A DNA stretch of 64,000 nucleotides. Source: Echinometra lucunter. Taxonomy: Eukaryota > Echinodermata > Echinoidea > Camarodonta > Echinometridae. The notes beneath the pieces were generated by a model. The model was not told where the DNA came from and did no database searches. It saw only the letters and a list, made by a program, of their open reading frames with translations. This document shows, piece by piece, positions 10,901 to 25,900 of the stretch (position 1 is its first letter; each line of letters opens with the position of its first letter). The stretch lies in assembly GCA_029962745.1 (NCBI GenBank), contig CM057167.1:21585740-21649739 (forward strand), given 5' to 3'. Position numbers and translations under genes: made by a program.

Positions 10901-13900
10901 GGACTACAATATTCCATGTTCTGTAATACGTTGAGTAATTTTTACATGTCCACCAATCCTGCATCAAAAAAGACAGTGAGAGAAAGCGTGTGAGAGAGGG
11001 AGAAAAAGGGACAGATAGAGAAAGAGAAAGAGAGAGATAGATAATAGAGATAGAAATGGAAAGATAGAGGAGCGAGAGCAAAAGAGAGAGAGACAGAGAA
11101 AGAGGGAGAGAGAGGAAAGAGAGAGAGAGAGAGAGAGAGGGGAAAGAGAAAAAGAAAGGACATTAACTTAAGTAGAAATATAAACAGACTAATTAATGAT
11201 AAATACCTTCATCTTTAATTTTTACATTGCTAAGAAACAAGTAAGAATTTACCAAAACATAAAACCACAATCTTATTAGGAAATTTGGAGAATGAGATCA
11301 CTAGTGTTACTCTCTCTCTCATTAGATAAATTACAAACCATTCAATCTACTAATAAACCTCACAGAGCGATGGTTATCTGAATTTCTCCTGTATATCCAA
11401 AGTTCAAATAAAAACTCAAGTTATTTGCATTAGCTGACCAAAAGTTCAAGAATATTTGCTCTCTGATTCCAAATAGACTCTGAGGATTTTGCATTTGTTG
11501 AAAGCATTGCCAATTCAACATTTTTCAAGAATTATTGTTGTATTTTGTTTTTTTGAAATGAAAGCACCAAAATGGGGCCCTGATGTATAATTTCACATCT
11601 TTCTGCTAAGAACAAGTGCATGTGGTCTTCATAAAGATTATGATTATAAGTCATCGAGCAAAACAACAAAAATTAGCAATTTTTGTGAAGCCAGCCGCAC
11701 ATTATACGATCCGTCTGCTATCCGATTTTGGAAAAATTTGTTATAGCATTTGAAATGAACATTCAAACATGTGAAATCTTAATGATCAAAGTTTTGAAGA
11801 GTCGTATGAATACAAAAATTGAAGTTCCTGGCTATAGCGAGCCTCCCAGTAGGAATAAAAGCGAACTCAATTCCAAATCGTAGTGACGTCATAGCTATCT
11901 TGTGATCGGCTACAATTTGAAGGCGATTTGGCCTTTACTCCGACCACAAGGCTTGCAGTTAACCAAAATTTTGATTTTGGTATTCCTATCATTATTCCTA
12001 ACTTCAAATAAGATAGTTTTACTTCTTTAAACTTTAATATTTAATGCTAAATGCCCTTTGTTTGAAAATTGGGTCACAGTTGGATTGTGTAGTGTGCGGC
12101 GGGCTTTAGAGGTTTATGAAGTCTGTTCAGTGCCAGAAAGGCATTAAAACCTTGTAAACACCCTTCTTGCTACTAACAGATATCATATTCCACATACTAA
12201 GAAACTTGCTGTAGGATTGGTCAAAAGTTAATCAAGTGATAAAGTGTAGTTTCCCCATCAATCATCACCCGATAAGAAAGTTTGTTAACCCGTGGTGATG
12301 GAACTTTTTTGTTTCACTGATCACTTCAGCTCATAGAGTCACATCTATTACTTTAAATAAGCGCGAAATAAAAGTGCATTGCCCCTCTGATTTTTTGTTC
12401 CATTTTTTTCCATCACATCCTATGATCATCTTTACTTCTTGTTGTGAGTACGCACGCAAGGAAAGAAAAGTGCATGAACAAAAGGCATGAACTCAGTCCA
12501 GTGTAATGTCACAGTATTATTTGCTTTCTTTTGTGACGTCACAATCAGCTTACTTGTTGAGCTGAGAAAGGCAAAGCAAATCATGCGCGCACAACACTTT
12601 CACAAGATATGCGCTAAATAAAACAGGCATTTTGCAGTAGTCAGCCGGAGCTTCTTACCCTGTTTTTAAACTTTGATTTTTAAACCAGAATTTTTCTCCT
12701 ACATGTCCTAGAAAAGTTAAATATTCTCTTTCTTTCTATACAATTAAATGGTTACAGATGAGGAATATACGGCAAATAATAACCTTTTGGTTTCAGGTAA
12801 TAAGACAAACTATTACTTCCTCGGCGATCAGGATGTATACGCTATCTTTCCTCAGCTTTGCTTCGGAAAGATAGCTACATCCAGATCGCCTCGGAAGTAA
12901 TAGTTTGACCATCACCTTCCCCAACGGTGATTATTCACTTACCATCTAAAAAAAAATAGCATCTTAACCCATTGATCGCTAAGCCAGAGATAACTCGGGT
13001 TAGGGTCTATGGAAAATGTGTGCTATACTAAAATAAACCATACTCCACAGGTTAAAAGGCACCATGAAAAGAGATTACTGTAATTACCTTGTAAAATTGC
13101 CTATCTGCAAATCGAAGCATCTCGGCAAAGGCGTTGAACCAGGAGTGGAGGACAGCGAAGAAAGCCAGCAAGAGCATGAGGGTTGCTGGAAGCATACAAG
13201 TAAAGATTGATCTCGCAAGGCTCTTTAGGGTCATTAAATCTTCACTGAAGTTCTTGAAGAGTGGAATACAGAAGCAGTCAAACAGATAGAAGGTGTAGAA
13301 CAAACATCCTAGGACCTTGATTGGTCAAAAAATAATAGAAAGAAGAGTGTAAATCATGAAAGGTGTTGTGGTGCAGAGGTGATGTGGTCCACGGGATAAG
13401 TCTCCGGACTTTGAACCACACGGTACGGGGTTTGAATCCCTGCCGCAGCACTAATGTCCTTTGGCAAGACATTAATCTATATTTGCCACACTTGATCCAG
13501 GTGTAGTAAGTGGTACCTGGTAGGATTTATCCTTTGAATGTACTGAGGATTTCTTCCTAGAATGTGCTACAGTAGCCGTGCTAAAGCCAGGGTAATAATA
13601 TGCTTGCAAGGCCCTCTGGGAGAACAGTACATAGTACTGATGAGGCTACCCTGGGTAAACAAAACAAATATTATTATAAAGGTAATATTCAACCTTCTTT
13701 CTATGGTTGTAAAATTTTGAAAATTCAAGTGATTTATAAATGCTTCATAGCCTATCAATACATCTAGTATGTAATTAAAGGGATCACAGAAAAGTTTTAA
13801 CCCGTTGAACACTAAACCTGAGATAACTTGGTCGATCCATAGTGTAAGCAGGCACGGAATGGTAGGCACTAGATCGAAGAATATTTATTATACTTTAACT

Positions 13901-16900
13901 ATTTCGTCAACGGAATAAACGACATTGTCATCAATTTCATAACGACACAAAAAAATTACCAGCCTCATGGGGATTCAAACCCTTGACTACCATGACTAGT
14001 AATATATCGAGCTCTGACAATGTTTTTAACCACTGCGCCATGACCAGTTGACGAAGTCGACGGTGCACTTTATTCAGTTATACCCGGATTCATTTCTAGT
14101 CTTAACTTCTCAGACGTGATTATTTTGTAAATTTCGTGCGTGCTTACACTAAGGATAGACCGATAACTTGCGCCAGGGTCTCTGGAATATGGATGTTATA
14201 TGGAAATCAAATCGTGCTTAAAGGGTTACATAAGTTTTCAATTTTGGCAAGGTATATTAATACTGATGTTTCAGTAAGACTAAGAACAATAGAACTATTT
14301 TTTGTGTGTAGTAAAGATAACTATGACATCATAGACAACTTCTTAAGAGTGGTGGCTCAGTGGCAGAACATTGGTCTTGTCATATGAAGGTCCTAGGTTC
14401 AAAATCATATTAATAAGCTGACAGTCACTGGAAAAGCATCAATCCTCAACAACCAAAGTCCAACAGATTCGACTTGAAGCTATAAGTTCCTTGGTTGCTT
14501 TGCTTCAAAACAGTCAGGTAAATAAGAAAAAATCTATTATTTAATAAATCAAGTTCTGTAAAATAATTTTGATCATCAGGTACTTTCCAGTAACAGGACC
14601 CCCCTCCCAAAAACACTTTCAAATGAGTGACATATGCAATAAAACATCCTAATTCTCTCATATGATAATGAAATGTACATACAAAGGGCATCTACCCCTG
14701 TTAAGGCACAAATTTGCACCTCAATGACATAATTAAAGTGTTTCCCCAGAGCAAACACAGATAATTAGAACAAACACTTGATCGCAGATCATACGATGTC
14801 GCTATCTGCCCACCTTTTTGAACTTTAAAATAATAACAACGGGGTTTACTTCAGGGCAATACTACATGCAGTAAATGGTATCAATTTTGTGTACAAGCGA
14901 ACACTGAAGTGTGTGGAGTGAAACTTTAAATTTCAATTGCTGTTTGAGGTTTTGTCAAAAAAGAAACTAATAAGCCTTGGACAATGCTTGGAATTGATGC
15001 TACATTTCAAACATAAAAAGCCACATTTGAGCTTTCAAATGCATATGCAACATTTCTTGTATGAACTGGAACAATATCAGAATTGACCTGGGGTATAATT
15101 GTCAAAGGGGGTGATTCCGGGCATAACTGATCCTAGGGGGTAGTTATAATGGGGGGGGGGGGGGACAGTGTTGTGGTGTAGTGGATATGACACAGGACTG
15201 TAAATCACATGGTTCATGGTATGAGTCCCACCACGTCACCTATTATCAATGAAAAGTTGCAATAACTGTTATAAGCTACTGAAATCCTTGCTATCTGATT
15301 GGCTGAGAGCAAATTTGTCATAGAAATGTGGTAGTTACTTTATAAAATGGATACATGGATCCTAATCAAATGATTGGTTGAGATCCGGTCATGTGACATT
15401 CATTATTTTGCCTGTCAAGTTGACCGTGCAATTTTTTGCCAACAAGCGTGCAATTTCTTTCCTAACAAGCGTGCAACAGCAAAGTAGATTGCATGCATGG
15501 CAATTTCTCGCCCCTGGGCATGGGCGCTGCATGCAGCGCTCTGCTTGCCAAGCCAGCGCGTATGGTCTAAAAGCCCTAAAACCCTCGTACGCGCTTAGCT
15601 GCCTCGGTCAATTCACACGCGCTGCACGCATTATGCAGCAACAGATTAATTTACAAGGTGAACATCGTCATTTTTCGTCGATGTTGTTAAGTCCTTTTTT
15701 ATCATCAGTGGATCAAATCGGAATAAGCTGTTTTTTCAAAGAGGTCTATGAGAGCTGCTGGTAAGTACCAATACAGGACTAACGTTAGATTCTAACTCAA
15801 GTCGGCCTAGGGCTATATAGGCTAACGTCAGATCAAATACTGTATCGTTAGAGCTAAAAGTTTGATCAAACGTTACATCAGATTTCTTGTAATTCATCAA
15901 ACGACAAGGATCCATGTATGTCATTTTATAAAACAAATAACTCCTGGCTCTTGTTCGTTCGTTGGTTCAAATTACCGCATTTGATAACTTCAGAATCGTC
16001 CAAAGGCACTCCGCTGTGAGTTGTGGCTTCAGACACTTACTAAAGTTATCACATGCGCTAATTTGAACCAATGCACTCAGAGCCGTGCGTTATTTGTATA
16101 ATGACAGGTTTTATGAAACAGGGCCCAGGAATGTCAGGTGTGACATATATAAGCACTATACAAAAACCCACTATCATTATCATTACAGCTCTGAATGGAC
16201 AGTATCAAAGCAACCTCTCTGTTGCTCCTATCTGTATGAGACCAATGCTTACCTGCAGGAAATTGACCCGGACAACGTCCCATCTGATCTTTGTCGTCCT
16301 GGGGTACGAGTCCCGATAGATGAGGGTGGGGCAGAAGAGAAAGTATAGGTACTTGGAGAAGTCTGGGCAAGGTATCAACACTCCTTCATCAAGGTGGTCG
16401 CCGTTAGAAACAGAACTATCTACATCACTGTCATCTGATGACGTCTCTCGTGGCACTTTTGCATGGCCGTTTGTTGCTTCTGAAACATGAATTGAAAGGA
16501 ATAACAAATATTCATCAATGTGGTTGCCAGGAACAACATAGTTATATCATCCAACAAAAGCAGAAGTACTTGGAGAAGTCTGCTGAAGGTATTGAAACGG
16601 TGCCTTTTGCAACAAAGATATTTACATTACCATCATCTGATGGACTTTTCCTTGGCACTTTTGAATGAAAGTTTGTGGCTTCTGAACATGGACAGAAGAA
16701 ATATGACTAAAGTCTTCAACAACATTAAGCAATTAGCAACAGAGCTATCTACATCACCACCTCTGACGATGAAATCTCTCTTCGAACTTTTGAATGGCAG
16801 GTTGTTGCTTTTGAAGCAGGAATTTTAAAAACAAACACATATTCATTAATGAGTCAGGATCAACAGAGATATTTCAGTGAAACAATAGCTCTCTCAGCAT

Positions 16901-19900
16901 TTCTGAATGGCAGTTTAAGGCTTCTAAACCGTGGACACAAGAGAATGCTTGAAGAAGATTCTTACTTGTTCTCATACATCACTTTGTTAATCAACGACCA
17001 ACATGACAACCCTTTAATCTCCTGTTTGGAGTGGTTTTATACTAGAAATTTGGACAGAAATTAGAAGTCACAAGTAAATGTAGACTCAGAGAAGTTAAAA
17101 ATGGCACATGGATATGGTGACAGTTATAAAAAAAAAAAGAAAAAGGCACGATAAAAGCTTAAAGACAAGTAAAGGGAAAATAATTCTCATTCGAGCGCTC
17201 TGCTTACTTTTGGCTCCTATTCTCTGACGTTTCCATGCCAACGCCTTGGGAGCATTCTCCCTCATGAAGGCGTGCATCTTCATGAGTAGCCTGACCTGCT
17301 CTGCAGAGACGATGATAGAAGATGCGATGGGGAGAGAATGGACGAGGATGGCCCTCATGGGCACGTAGAGAAAGATCATTTGGTAGATGATATACACCAC
17401 CAACCATGCTGCATCTGGAATGTAAAGGCTGCAAGTAACAATGATATCAATAATATCGATTAATATTCTGTTCTCTTAGTTTGATATCCCTATGAGCTTC
17501 CAAAGGGTGCTAGTAGATTACATACACCACCAACCATGTTACATCAGGAATGTAAATATTGCAGAGAATAGCATGTTGAAGTTCCAAAGTGCCTTAGTAT
17601 AGTTATATTTAAAGAGTTTGATTTGAAAAAACAATATATATATCCCATATCCAAATTTGAGATATGTGAAATTAAAGTTGCTAAAATATAGAGAAAGTAA
17701 TAAGAACATATATGATACTTTAGATCATAATACCAAATTTTTTCTTTGATATATGAGGGAGGTAGCAAATAGAATTTTTTTTTGTTTCATACGATAGTGG
17801 TGTTATTTCAAAAATGTAAAAAATGTCCTTTTATTGATTTTTGCAATCAAACTCTTTAATTGCTGATGTCTTAATTATCATTATCATCACTCTCTTGTTA
17901 CTGATTAATGTTTTTGTTGCTGTTGTTTTTATCATTGTCATCGTTCTTCTTCTTCTTCTAATAAAATATGAAATGAAATATTTTAACTCTACAATGTCTC
18001 TAAATACTTATCATTGTACCTGAAAGGGGTATAATAGCATGACCCATGCTGGGCCCAGTACTGGAAGGTGCAATAGAAGACCAACATAGCCCACATCTGC
18101 ATCAAGAACCAGGTCCAGAGAACAATGGGGGCCTGGCCGAAAGCACGCTGGAGTAGACCAAAGTCTAGACGTATGCTACATTGGATATTAAAAAAAATAA
18201 CATGATATTATTGCACACAGAACAACGAGAACTATGATGAACATGTAGTTGTACTGTAAAATGAGGTGAATAGGAACAAAAGAATTGGAAAGTGACTTGA
18301 TATATAGGTATATCTTTGCATCTTCATGAATCTTGCAGACCATTTTCATTTCTTTTGCTCAAACTTAAACTTTCAAATGAGCATGCTTCATTACTCAGAA
18401 AATGCATGAAAGCACTTCTCATTCAAGTTTTTGTTTATATTCAATATGCTTCACAGAAGGTTGTAAAAAGGGTAATTTTATTTGTTAATCAATGATTGAT
18501 GTGTCTGAAATAAAAAGAGAAAAAGGAAAAAAAAAGTTTGGGGAGCAGAAGAGGAGGGAAAAAGTCTTTTTAGAAAGTGAAGATCCATCACTGTTTTCTA
18601 AGATTACAGGGTCCTCAGGAAGAACAGTATTAGTACTAACAAGGCTACCCTGGGTATAAGAATTAAAAAAAAAAAATATTCTGTGTCATATTACTATTAC
18701 ACAATTTCCTTCATGACAATGTTGTGATTCATTACATTACAAGTGCAGCCGAAGGTAAGACGGAATCAAATTCATTATATTGATGAATTAATCCATATGG
18801 CCCGGTGTAAGTTCAAAGGTGAATTTCTCTTTGCCATGTTCATCATAACTTTGCTGGCATCTTTCTATTTCTAAAGCAGTAGAATAAAGTTAATCATTAG
18901 GATTCATAACAATATCAAATCTACTGGATTTCTTGAAAAAAACCTTCACCATACTAGAAAAATGGTTAAACATTAATTATTCAAAGTATATTGTCATATA
19001 ATAAAAGACCTGTTGTCATTTCCTTATCAGTGTTAATTATAGAACATCATGAGCTCAGTCATTTCTATTCCAGTTTCATCTCCTAATCAGCCTTATAAAT
19101 AATTAACTAGGGCGGCAGACGGTTTATGGGCTAAAACTGGGTCTAATTATCTTTTGTTCTGTACACGGCTGCTGACTGAATATAAATTCTCACAGAATGA
19201 ACTTACACTGAATGTACCCAACTAGAAGTAAGTTATATGCCAAATAATTCATAGAAAATGTTTAGCTGAGTAAGAAAATGAAGTATAAGGATACTGTGGT
19301 ACGTGCAGTCATCTTGGCAAACTAGCATAAGCACTTTGTTGGTTTACAAGTACGTGCTAATGAGATGTGACTATTGATAAATACGATTTCTGGCAAGTTG
19401 TGACGATTTTAGTTTCTGCTTATCTCTTTCCTGGTTCTAGCAACACAACTACTAAATTTAGAATCAATGTATGTTTTTCTTGAAATGATGCAATGCCTTT
19501 ATAAACTCAACATTAGCTTGAAACATACATCATGTTAACCCATTCGTGACAGAGGTCCACATTTTGTGGTTTGGCCTAATATCTTTTGATGCAAAGCCCT
19601 AAAAATCATACCAAATACATGAGCAGAAAGAGCAAAAAATTCTACACAAACTGTTCTCCATTTTGGTTGCGTCAATATTTGTTGTTTGATGCTGAAAATT
19701 TTTTAAAGGAAAATAAGCATTAAAATCCTTAAGTTGGCAATGTGATAGAAGGTTTAAAATCACCGTTTTCCCGTGCAAATTGGCAACTTCTTGACTTCTC
19801 ATCATAATTTCTGTCAATTTATATTCATTTCAGATACATGACGTTTTATATGAAAAATGTAGCAATAAAATAAGACTGTTGGTGTTGCCAATTTGAAGAA

Positions 19901-22900
19901 TAAAAGCTGATCAAATTAGGCATTAAATAATTCCTGTCATGAATGGGTTAATACATTACTGAAATGCTATACCTGTATCTGTATTGATGATCTATTGTGT
20001 GGCATGTGCTACTGCTGCAATGTGTGTACATACAAGTACAACAATGTGCGTGTGTTTCTGACTCTGAATTGTTTCAGACATGGGCGTAAATCTGGGGTGG
20101 GAGGGGGATGGGGGTATACTGTATCCCCTACTTTTTAGAGAGGGGGGATGGTGTGTATGGTGTGTACAAATATACCCCCACTTTGCAAAGAAGAAAATTT
20201 TCTTAATCAATCAGTTGTTGAAATTTTTGATAAATCTATCAAAACAATGATTATAGTAGTAAAATTTCTACTTGAAATGATATAAAAAAACAGAGATAGG
20301 ATGGGAGAGTATGTCTGTGGTTGTGTGTCCAGGCGGGTGAGCAGTTGTGTGTGTGTGTGTGTGTACTCGTGTGTGAGTTTACACTAGAAATTTTGGCAAA
20401 AGAGGTGGAGGTGCCATGGTCCAGTGGTCTCAGGCGCTTGACTGGAGATGCGAGGATCGGGGGTTTGATTCCCGGCATGGCACTTATGCCCTTGAGCAAG
20501 GCATTTTATCTACATTGCACTTTTATAGTACATCAAATAAATGAAAATGCTATCTATAGGCATATTGATATAAAAGTATGTATGTATGTTTAAGAAGAAA
20601 AAAAAAATTTTTTTCGATCATATACCCCCCACTCCACGAGATCTACACCTGTGGTTCCCGATACATGCAATCTACTTATTATGCAAGTTTATATCATGTA
20701 CATTTACAACAGACATTTATAAGAAAAATGTAAATTCACCATAAATATTACATGCTAAGATAATTCGTAGATTATGCAACTCAGTTGACCAAGAGGCCAT
20801 GAGACTGACAGCCCGCCATACCAATATCAATAAATCAAAATTTTGTTTGCATTATGAAATCTCAAGAGGAGTATGCTCCAGTACAGTGACCTATGGAATC
20901 AGTCAAGTTTTACCATCTACTGCTTAAAGTCCACAATGATCTACTTTTTATGACAAAATGAAACAAATCTAGCTCAAAGCCTGGGCCCCGTTTCATAAAA
21001 CTTGTTATCTGTAACAACTGCCACATTTCTCTGACAAATTTGCTCTCAGCCAATCAGATGCAAGGATTTCAGTAGTGTTTAACAGTTATTGCAACTTGTT
21101 ATTGATAACAAGTTTTATGAAATGTGGCCCTGATCAGTTCACTGTCCTGTGTCGATGTATCCCACTACCATCTACCAAGAAGGAAAAAGAGAATTCTTTA
21201 TCTTAAAGTAAATATTGACACATGATATGACACGATGTTATATAAATTGACAGTAGTGGTATCTATGTTTGACAGAGTGTAGCCAAAATTCCAATGCACA
21301 CTATGACTGAGATCTGACTGCCATCTGATCTTCAGAAACTTTGCAAAACTTTGCATTAATATGCTACTGGTTCCATTACAGGAAACCAAAACTCTCAGGT
21401 CAAGTAGTTTTTAAATCAAAGCCAAGGCAGAATAAAACAGATCAGCGAAGATTTGAACGAAATCGGACACGGCATAAGAAAGTTATGCCTATATGAAATT
21501 TTCTGTTTTTGACACTACCATAGCTACATGTAATAGTGATATGATTTGTGGACAACTCTCCATATATTTTGTATGCAAAATTTCGCATATTCTTTCTTTT
21601 CTTGAAGATCACATGTTTTCATTGTCCTTATCCCAAATATGTTGTGGAGAAATTGTCGTACAAAACATACTGAGAGTTGTCCACAAATGATGTTATCAAT
21701 AGCTACATGTATGCCAGATTAATGGGGACCAATTGCCAATAGGGACCAATTGGTTTTTAATGGGAACCAATTGCCAAAAAAATGTCAAATAGAAAATTTC
21801 ATAACAGACATAACTTTCTCATTTGGTGTCTGATTTTTTTCCAAATTTTTGGTGATGTGTTTGACTGCATCTCAGCTTTGATTTAAAAACTACTTGATTT
21901 AAAGGGTGTTGGTTTCCTTTAATGCCATGAATTAAACTTGCATCTGCACTTCTGTGTAAATAAATAGCAGACTGTACGAGAATACTCATGAGTGTATTTT
22001 TAGTGGAATTGAATCCATTGAACTAAACCTTGAATATAAACATAAAAAACAAAAAAAACCTGAACATTGACTAGGGTTCTAACTAGCTATAAGAAGAAAT
22101 AAATAAATTTCGGAAAAAAGCACTGAACGCACACAATGACATACAGTACTGAAGTTTTTCGACATACATGTATACTCATCAGAGTACCAATTCAACTTTT
22201 AAGTTGCAATAAAGAAATTAATCAAAGAAAGAGTAAATCGCATGAATGAACAGAAAGCCCAAAATTGAAACAATATATGTACAGAAATTGTAATTCCGTG
22301 AAAGGATCAGGTGATACAAGAAAAAAAAAATAATGATCAAAAAGTGAAAATAATGTTGGTATAAAAAAGATTTATTTTTATACCAACTGTAATTTGATTT
22401 TTGTTCATATAGACGAAATATTCTTCAGAACAGTGAAAATTTCAGGTGATCAGAAAATAGTAAAATATAATGTTCTGTATTTCATACTGAGCGAAAAAAT
22501 AGTAAAATGTAGGTCAAATCTCATGGAAAAACAACAACATCTAAAACAAAACAATGGGCTAATTAAAAAGGGAATTCCTAATGCAGTATAATGTAATCAC
22601 TGCTTAATTAAAATAGTAAAGGAATGTGAGATTTCTTCCCATTTTCTCTATTGAACCCAAAGTAACCTTAGTAATCTTGCATGATAAGATTTGTTGTGGT
22701 AACCTGACAATTCATAAATCTTTAATGGTAGAAGAATTCAAATCTGGATGTGATTATGTCACAGTTATGTAATATCAAATCTTGTTAAACAGAAAACTTG
22801 AATTTTAATCAAATGTGGAAAGATTATTAAACTGAACTGGGTTCTTACAGACATGCATCCATCAGATGTGATTATTTCATGCCTTGGGCCGACCCTTAAA

Positions 22901-25900
22901 GGCATTGGCTAACTTTGTGAGCAGCTGATTTAAAAAATTCTCAAACTAAGATGAAACATGTGTATGAGTACTTGTATTTGTACCGGTACTCAAAAACCCT
23001 GAAATCAACCATAATTTGGAATGAAAAAGTGTAAGTTAGACGCAAACGGCAATTTTATTATCCTTCGTCTCACGAGACACTCACTAAGAGGACCGCTTTG
23101 CTTGAATTTGAAAATGCCGTTATGTGCCTCCCGCCGCGTGATACGCCAATACACACAGTACGGTAAGGTGAGTCATACGCGCATGCGCACTCCTTATGTC
23201 TATTCTGTGCAACCGACCCTCGTATATTTTTCAAACATTGGTTCACATTTTTTATATCTAAACATACTTCCTGTGGATATTATACTTTTAAACTTTCAGA
23301 CTGGTATTTTTACACTATAACCCTTATGTTTATCCCATTTTCAAGTAACAAAACGAGATTTTTTAAAAATCATAACAATGTTAACCAATGCCTTTAACAT
23401 CACCATCTGAAAGACGTGACTCTAGTTCCAACTTAGGTCTAATCAGAGTCAGTTGTTGGTGAAGACAAAAAGCTGAGTGCACACATTACTGCTAAACCAA
23501 CTCCCGCTCCCCAAGGGGAGCAGGGTGTTATCATGTGGATGTTATCAAGGAATAGTTATGTAACATCAAACCTTGACAAGAAAACTTGACTTTTAGTCAA
23601 ATCTAGATGTTATCATGGAGTGGTTGGTTATATACATATCTAATATTAAACCATGACAATCAGAAAACTTTACTTTTAATCACAGTTGGAACACTAAACA
23701 AACAAACAGACCCAGATACCTGCATATCTTTTGACAACTTCAAGATGAATGGCTTGAACACCTAGATGCTTACAACATCATGCAATAATCTCAACTCCAC
23801 TGCTTTTGTACTGCTTTTGTTTAGACATCCAACAAAAAAAATTATGTGTTTTTTTAAAATACGGAGACTCTTTTAAGGTCTTACTGAGTAAATTTACTAA
23901 ACTTTGAGCTAAAAAATCTTTGTCATGATTCATCAGACATCCTGACTGAAACATCTTCTCAAAAGTTTTCTAAAACATCCACAGGTTTCCTTGCGCTGCA
24001 CACATAAAGTCTATGTCGTTAAAAACAAATATCCAAATAATACCAAGTAGTCTCTTAAATACATTTTGTCCTGTGCTTGAAATAGCTTTCAAGGGCTAAA
24101 GCATACAGAAAACGTGTGTGTCTATTCACAAATATCATATCTTTCAAATCAAGCACTTAAAACCAATTTTCATTTAAATCAAATTGTCCTGTTTATCTAG
24201 AACTTACCTGCCAGTTTCTAGCAGATCATTAACGAATGTATTCATGATGATGACGATTAACATTGCCACCAAGATGTTGTAGATGGTCTGAATGTTCTTG
24301 TCTTGCAAAAGTATACTGGGAATGAAAAAACAGAATACATCTGGTGATAAAACAATACATGTATGTGACTATAATAATAGAGATCATTGAAATCCTTTGC
24401 ATTACATTTTTGCTTTATATCTATGTACTAGAAACATAATTTCATCAGTGAATACATAGAAGACCCAATGGCCCGAATTCACAAAGGTGGTTTTGAAACC
24501 ATGGTTTGAAACCATGGTTTATGCAGATTTCATGCGTTTAAAAGTGTTTAATTTAGCGCATATATTGAGATAGGTCCATTAATGATGCACGCTTTTGTCA
24601 AAGGGCGCTAAATTCACGCTTGTTGCCATGGCGTGAAACCACAGTTTATGTAAATTAATTTAAATAAAGAGTGGACTCATTAATTCAAAACCGTGGGCTC
24701 ATTAATGCAATAACGATGACAACAAGCGTGAATTTAGCGCCCTTTGACAAAAGCGCGCATCATTAAAGGACCTGTCTCAATATATGCGCTAAATTAAGCG
24801 CTCTTAACGCATGAAATCTACATAAACCATGGTTTCAAAACTACGGTTTCAAAACCACCTTTGTGAATTCGGGCCAATAAGACTGAAAGCTGCGCCAAAG
24901 CCACATATTTAGATAAACCAACATAATTTGTTTGCATCCTGTTTCTCTAGATCACTTTGCTTTTTAGTAAACATTTCCCTGGCCTGTATTAATTGCTGTT
25001 AAGCACAGTATGGAAAAGGGACTATAAACAGAAAGAAAGAGGAAAAGAAACAGAAAACCAACAAAAAATAATATTGTATACCTTTAAACTTAAAAAAAAA
25101 AGAAGAGAGAGATAAAAAAAAAGGGGGAGAAAATAAAATAAAATCATGAGGCAGCAAGATAAACATGTGGGTTTGATGACATGTATAAGCTCAAAGTTTG
25201 CCAAGCTTTTACATCAAATGTAACAATATCCAAAATCAAGCAAAGTAATGGGTAGTGGGTGCTCCTTGAACAACATCCTTGGCAGTGATTATGTGTAACT
25301 TTACTCATTCAGGAAACGTAGTATCACATTGCCAGTGTCTTGAATTTAATAGATGACCTTTCACCTAACTAGGCCTTCTATGATAGTTTCTAAATCTTTT
25401 TTGTTTAAATTTTTCATTTATGAATTTCTTTTCTACATTCCTGCTTTTTTTTTTCTTCAAAAAATCTGACATATTCATCTACTCCTTTGTGTTCTTCATT
25501 GTACTGTACAGTCATGATGTGTATCATGTGTTACAATTCATATAAGTGCACTACAGATATCAATCTTGATCTGATCCAGAAGAAGATCCAAGACTGCAAA
25601 AGAAAAAAAAAAATAGAAAAGGGGGAGGTACAATTCTGAAAAAAAAAATTGACAAGAAAAACAGATTACAATTAAAAAACCCTTGGATAACTCCCCACTT
25701 CCAGCAAAAACAACAGCAACCTTTTGTTTTGAGGGGGGGGGGGATATTTTTGTGTACTTAGGGTATGCCAAAAAGGGTTTAGAAAAAAAAAGGTGAGGGG
25801 CACTTGCACCAAACCCCTGATCTATCACTTTGTGATGTTATTCAATTTGTCATAAACACATGAGTAGGCTGGATCAGAAACATTTTTACTCCGTTGTTTT

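Noticed and set aside
10818..11163. Ser/Leu-rich minus-strand ORFs over the exon 9 region
   Set aside because: Upstream parts are a (GA)n tract read as protein; only the DWWT...CQ segment is a real exon.
13088..13308. Exon 8 starting at the AG at 13310-13309
   Set aside because: Would need a phase-1 exon 7 end; the AAG at 13317-13316 restores phase 0 and the conserved Q-V-x-G-C sequence.
15378..15764. 128-codon ORF ending at a GGTAAGT donor-like site
   Set aside because: Within SOAT intron 7 in antisense, GC-rich repeat-like, no homology I recognise.
23021..23320. 99-codon ORF
   Set aside because: Lies wholly inside the 22896-23397 foldback transposon.
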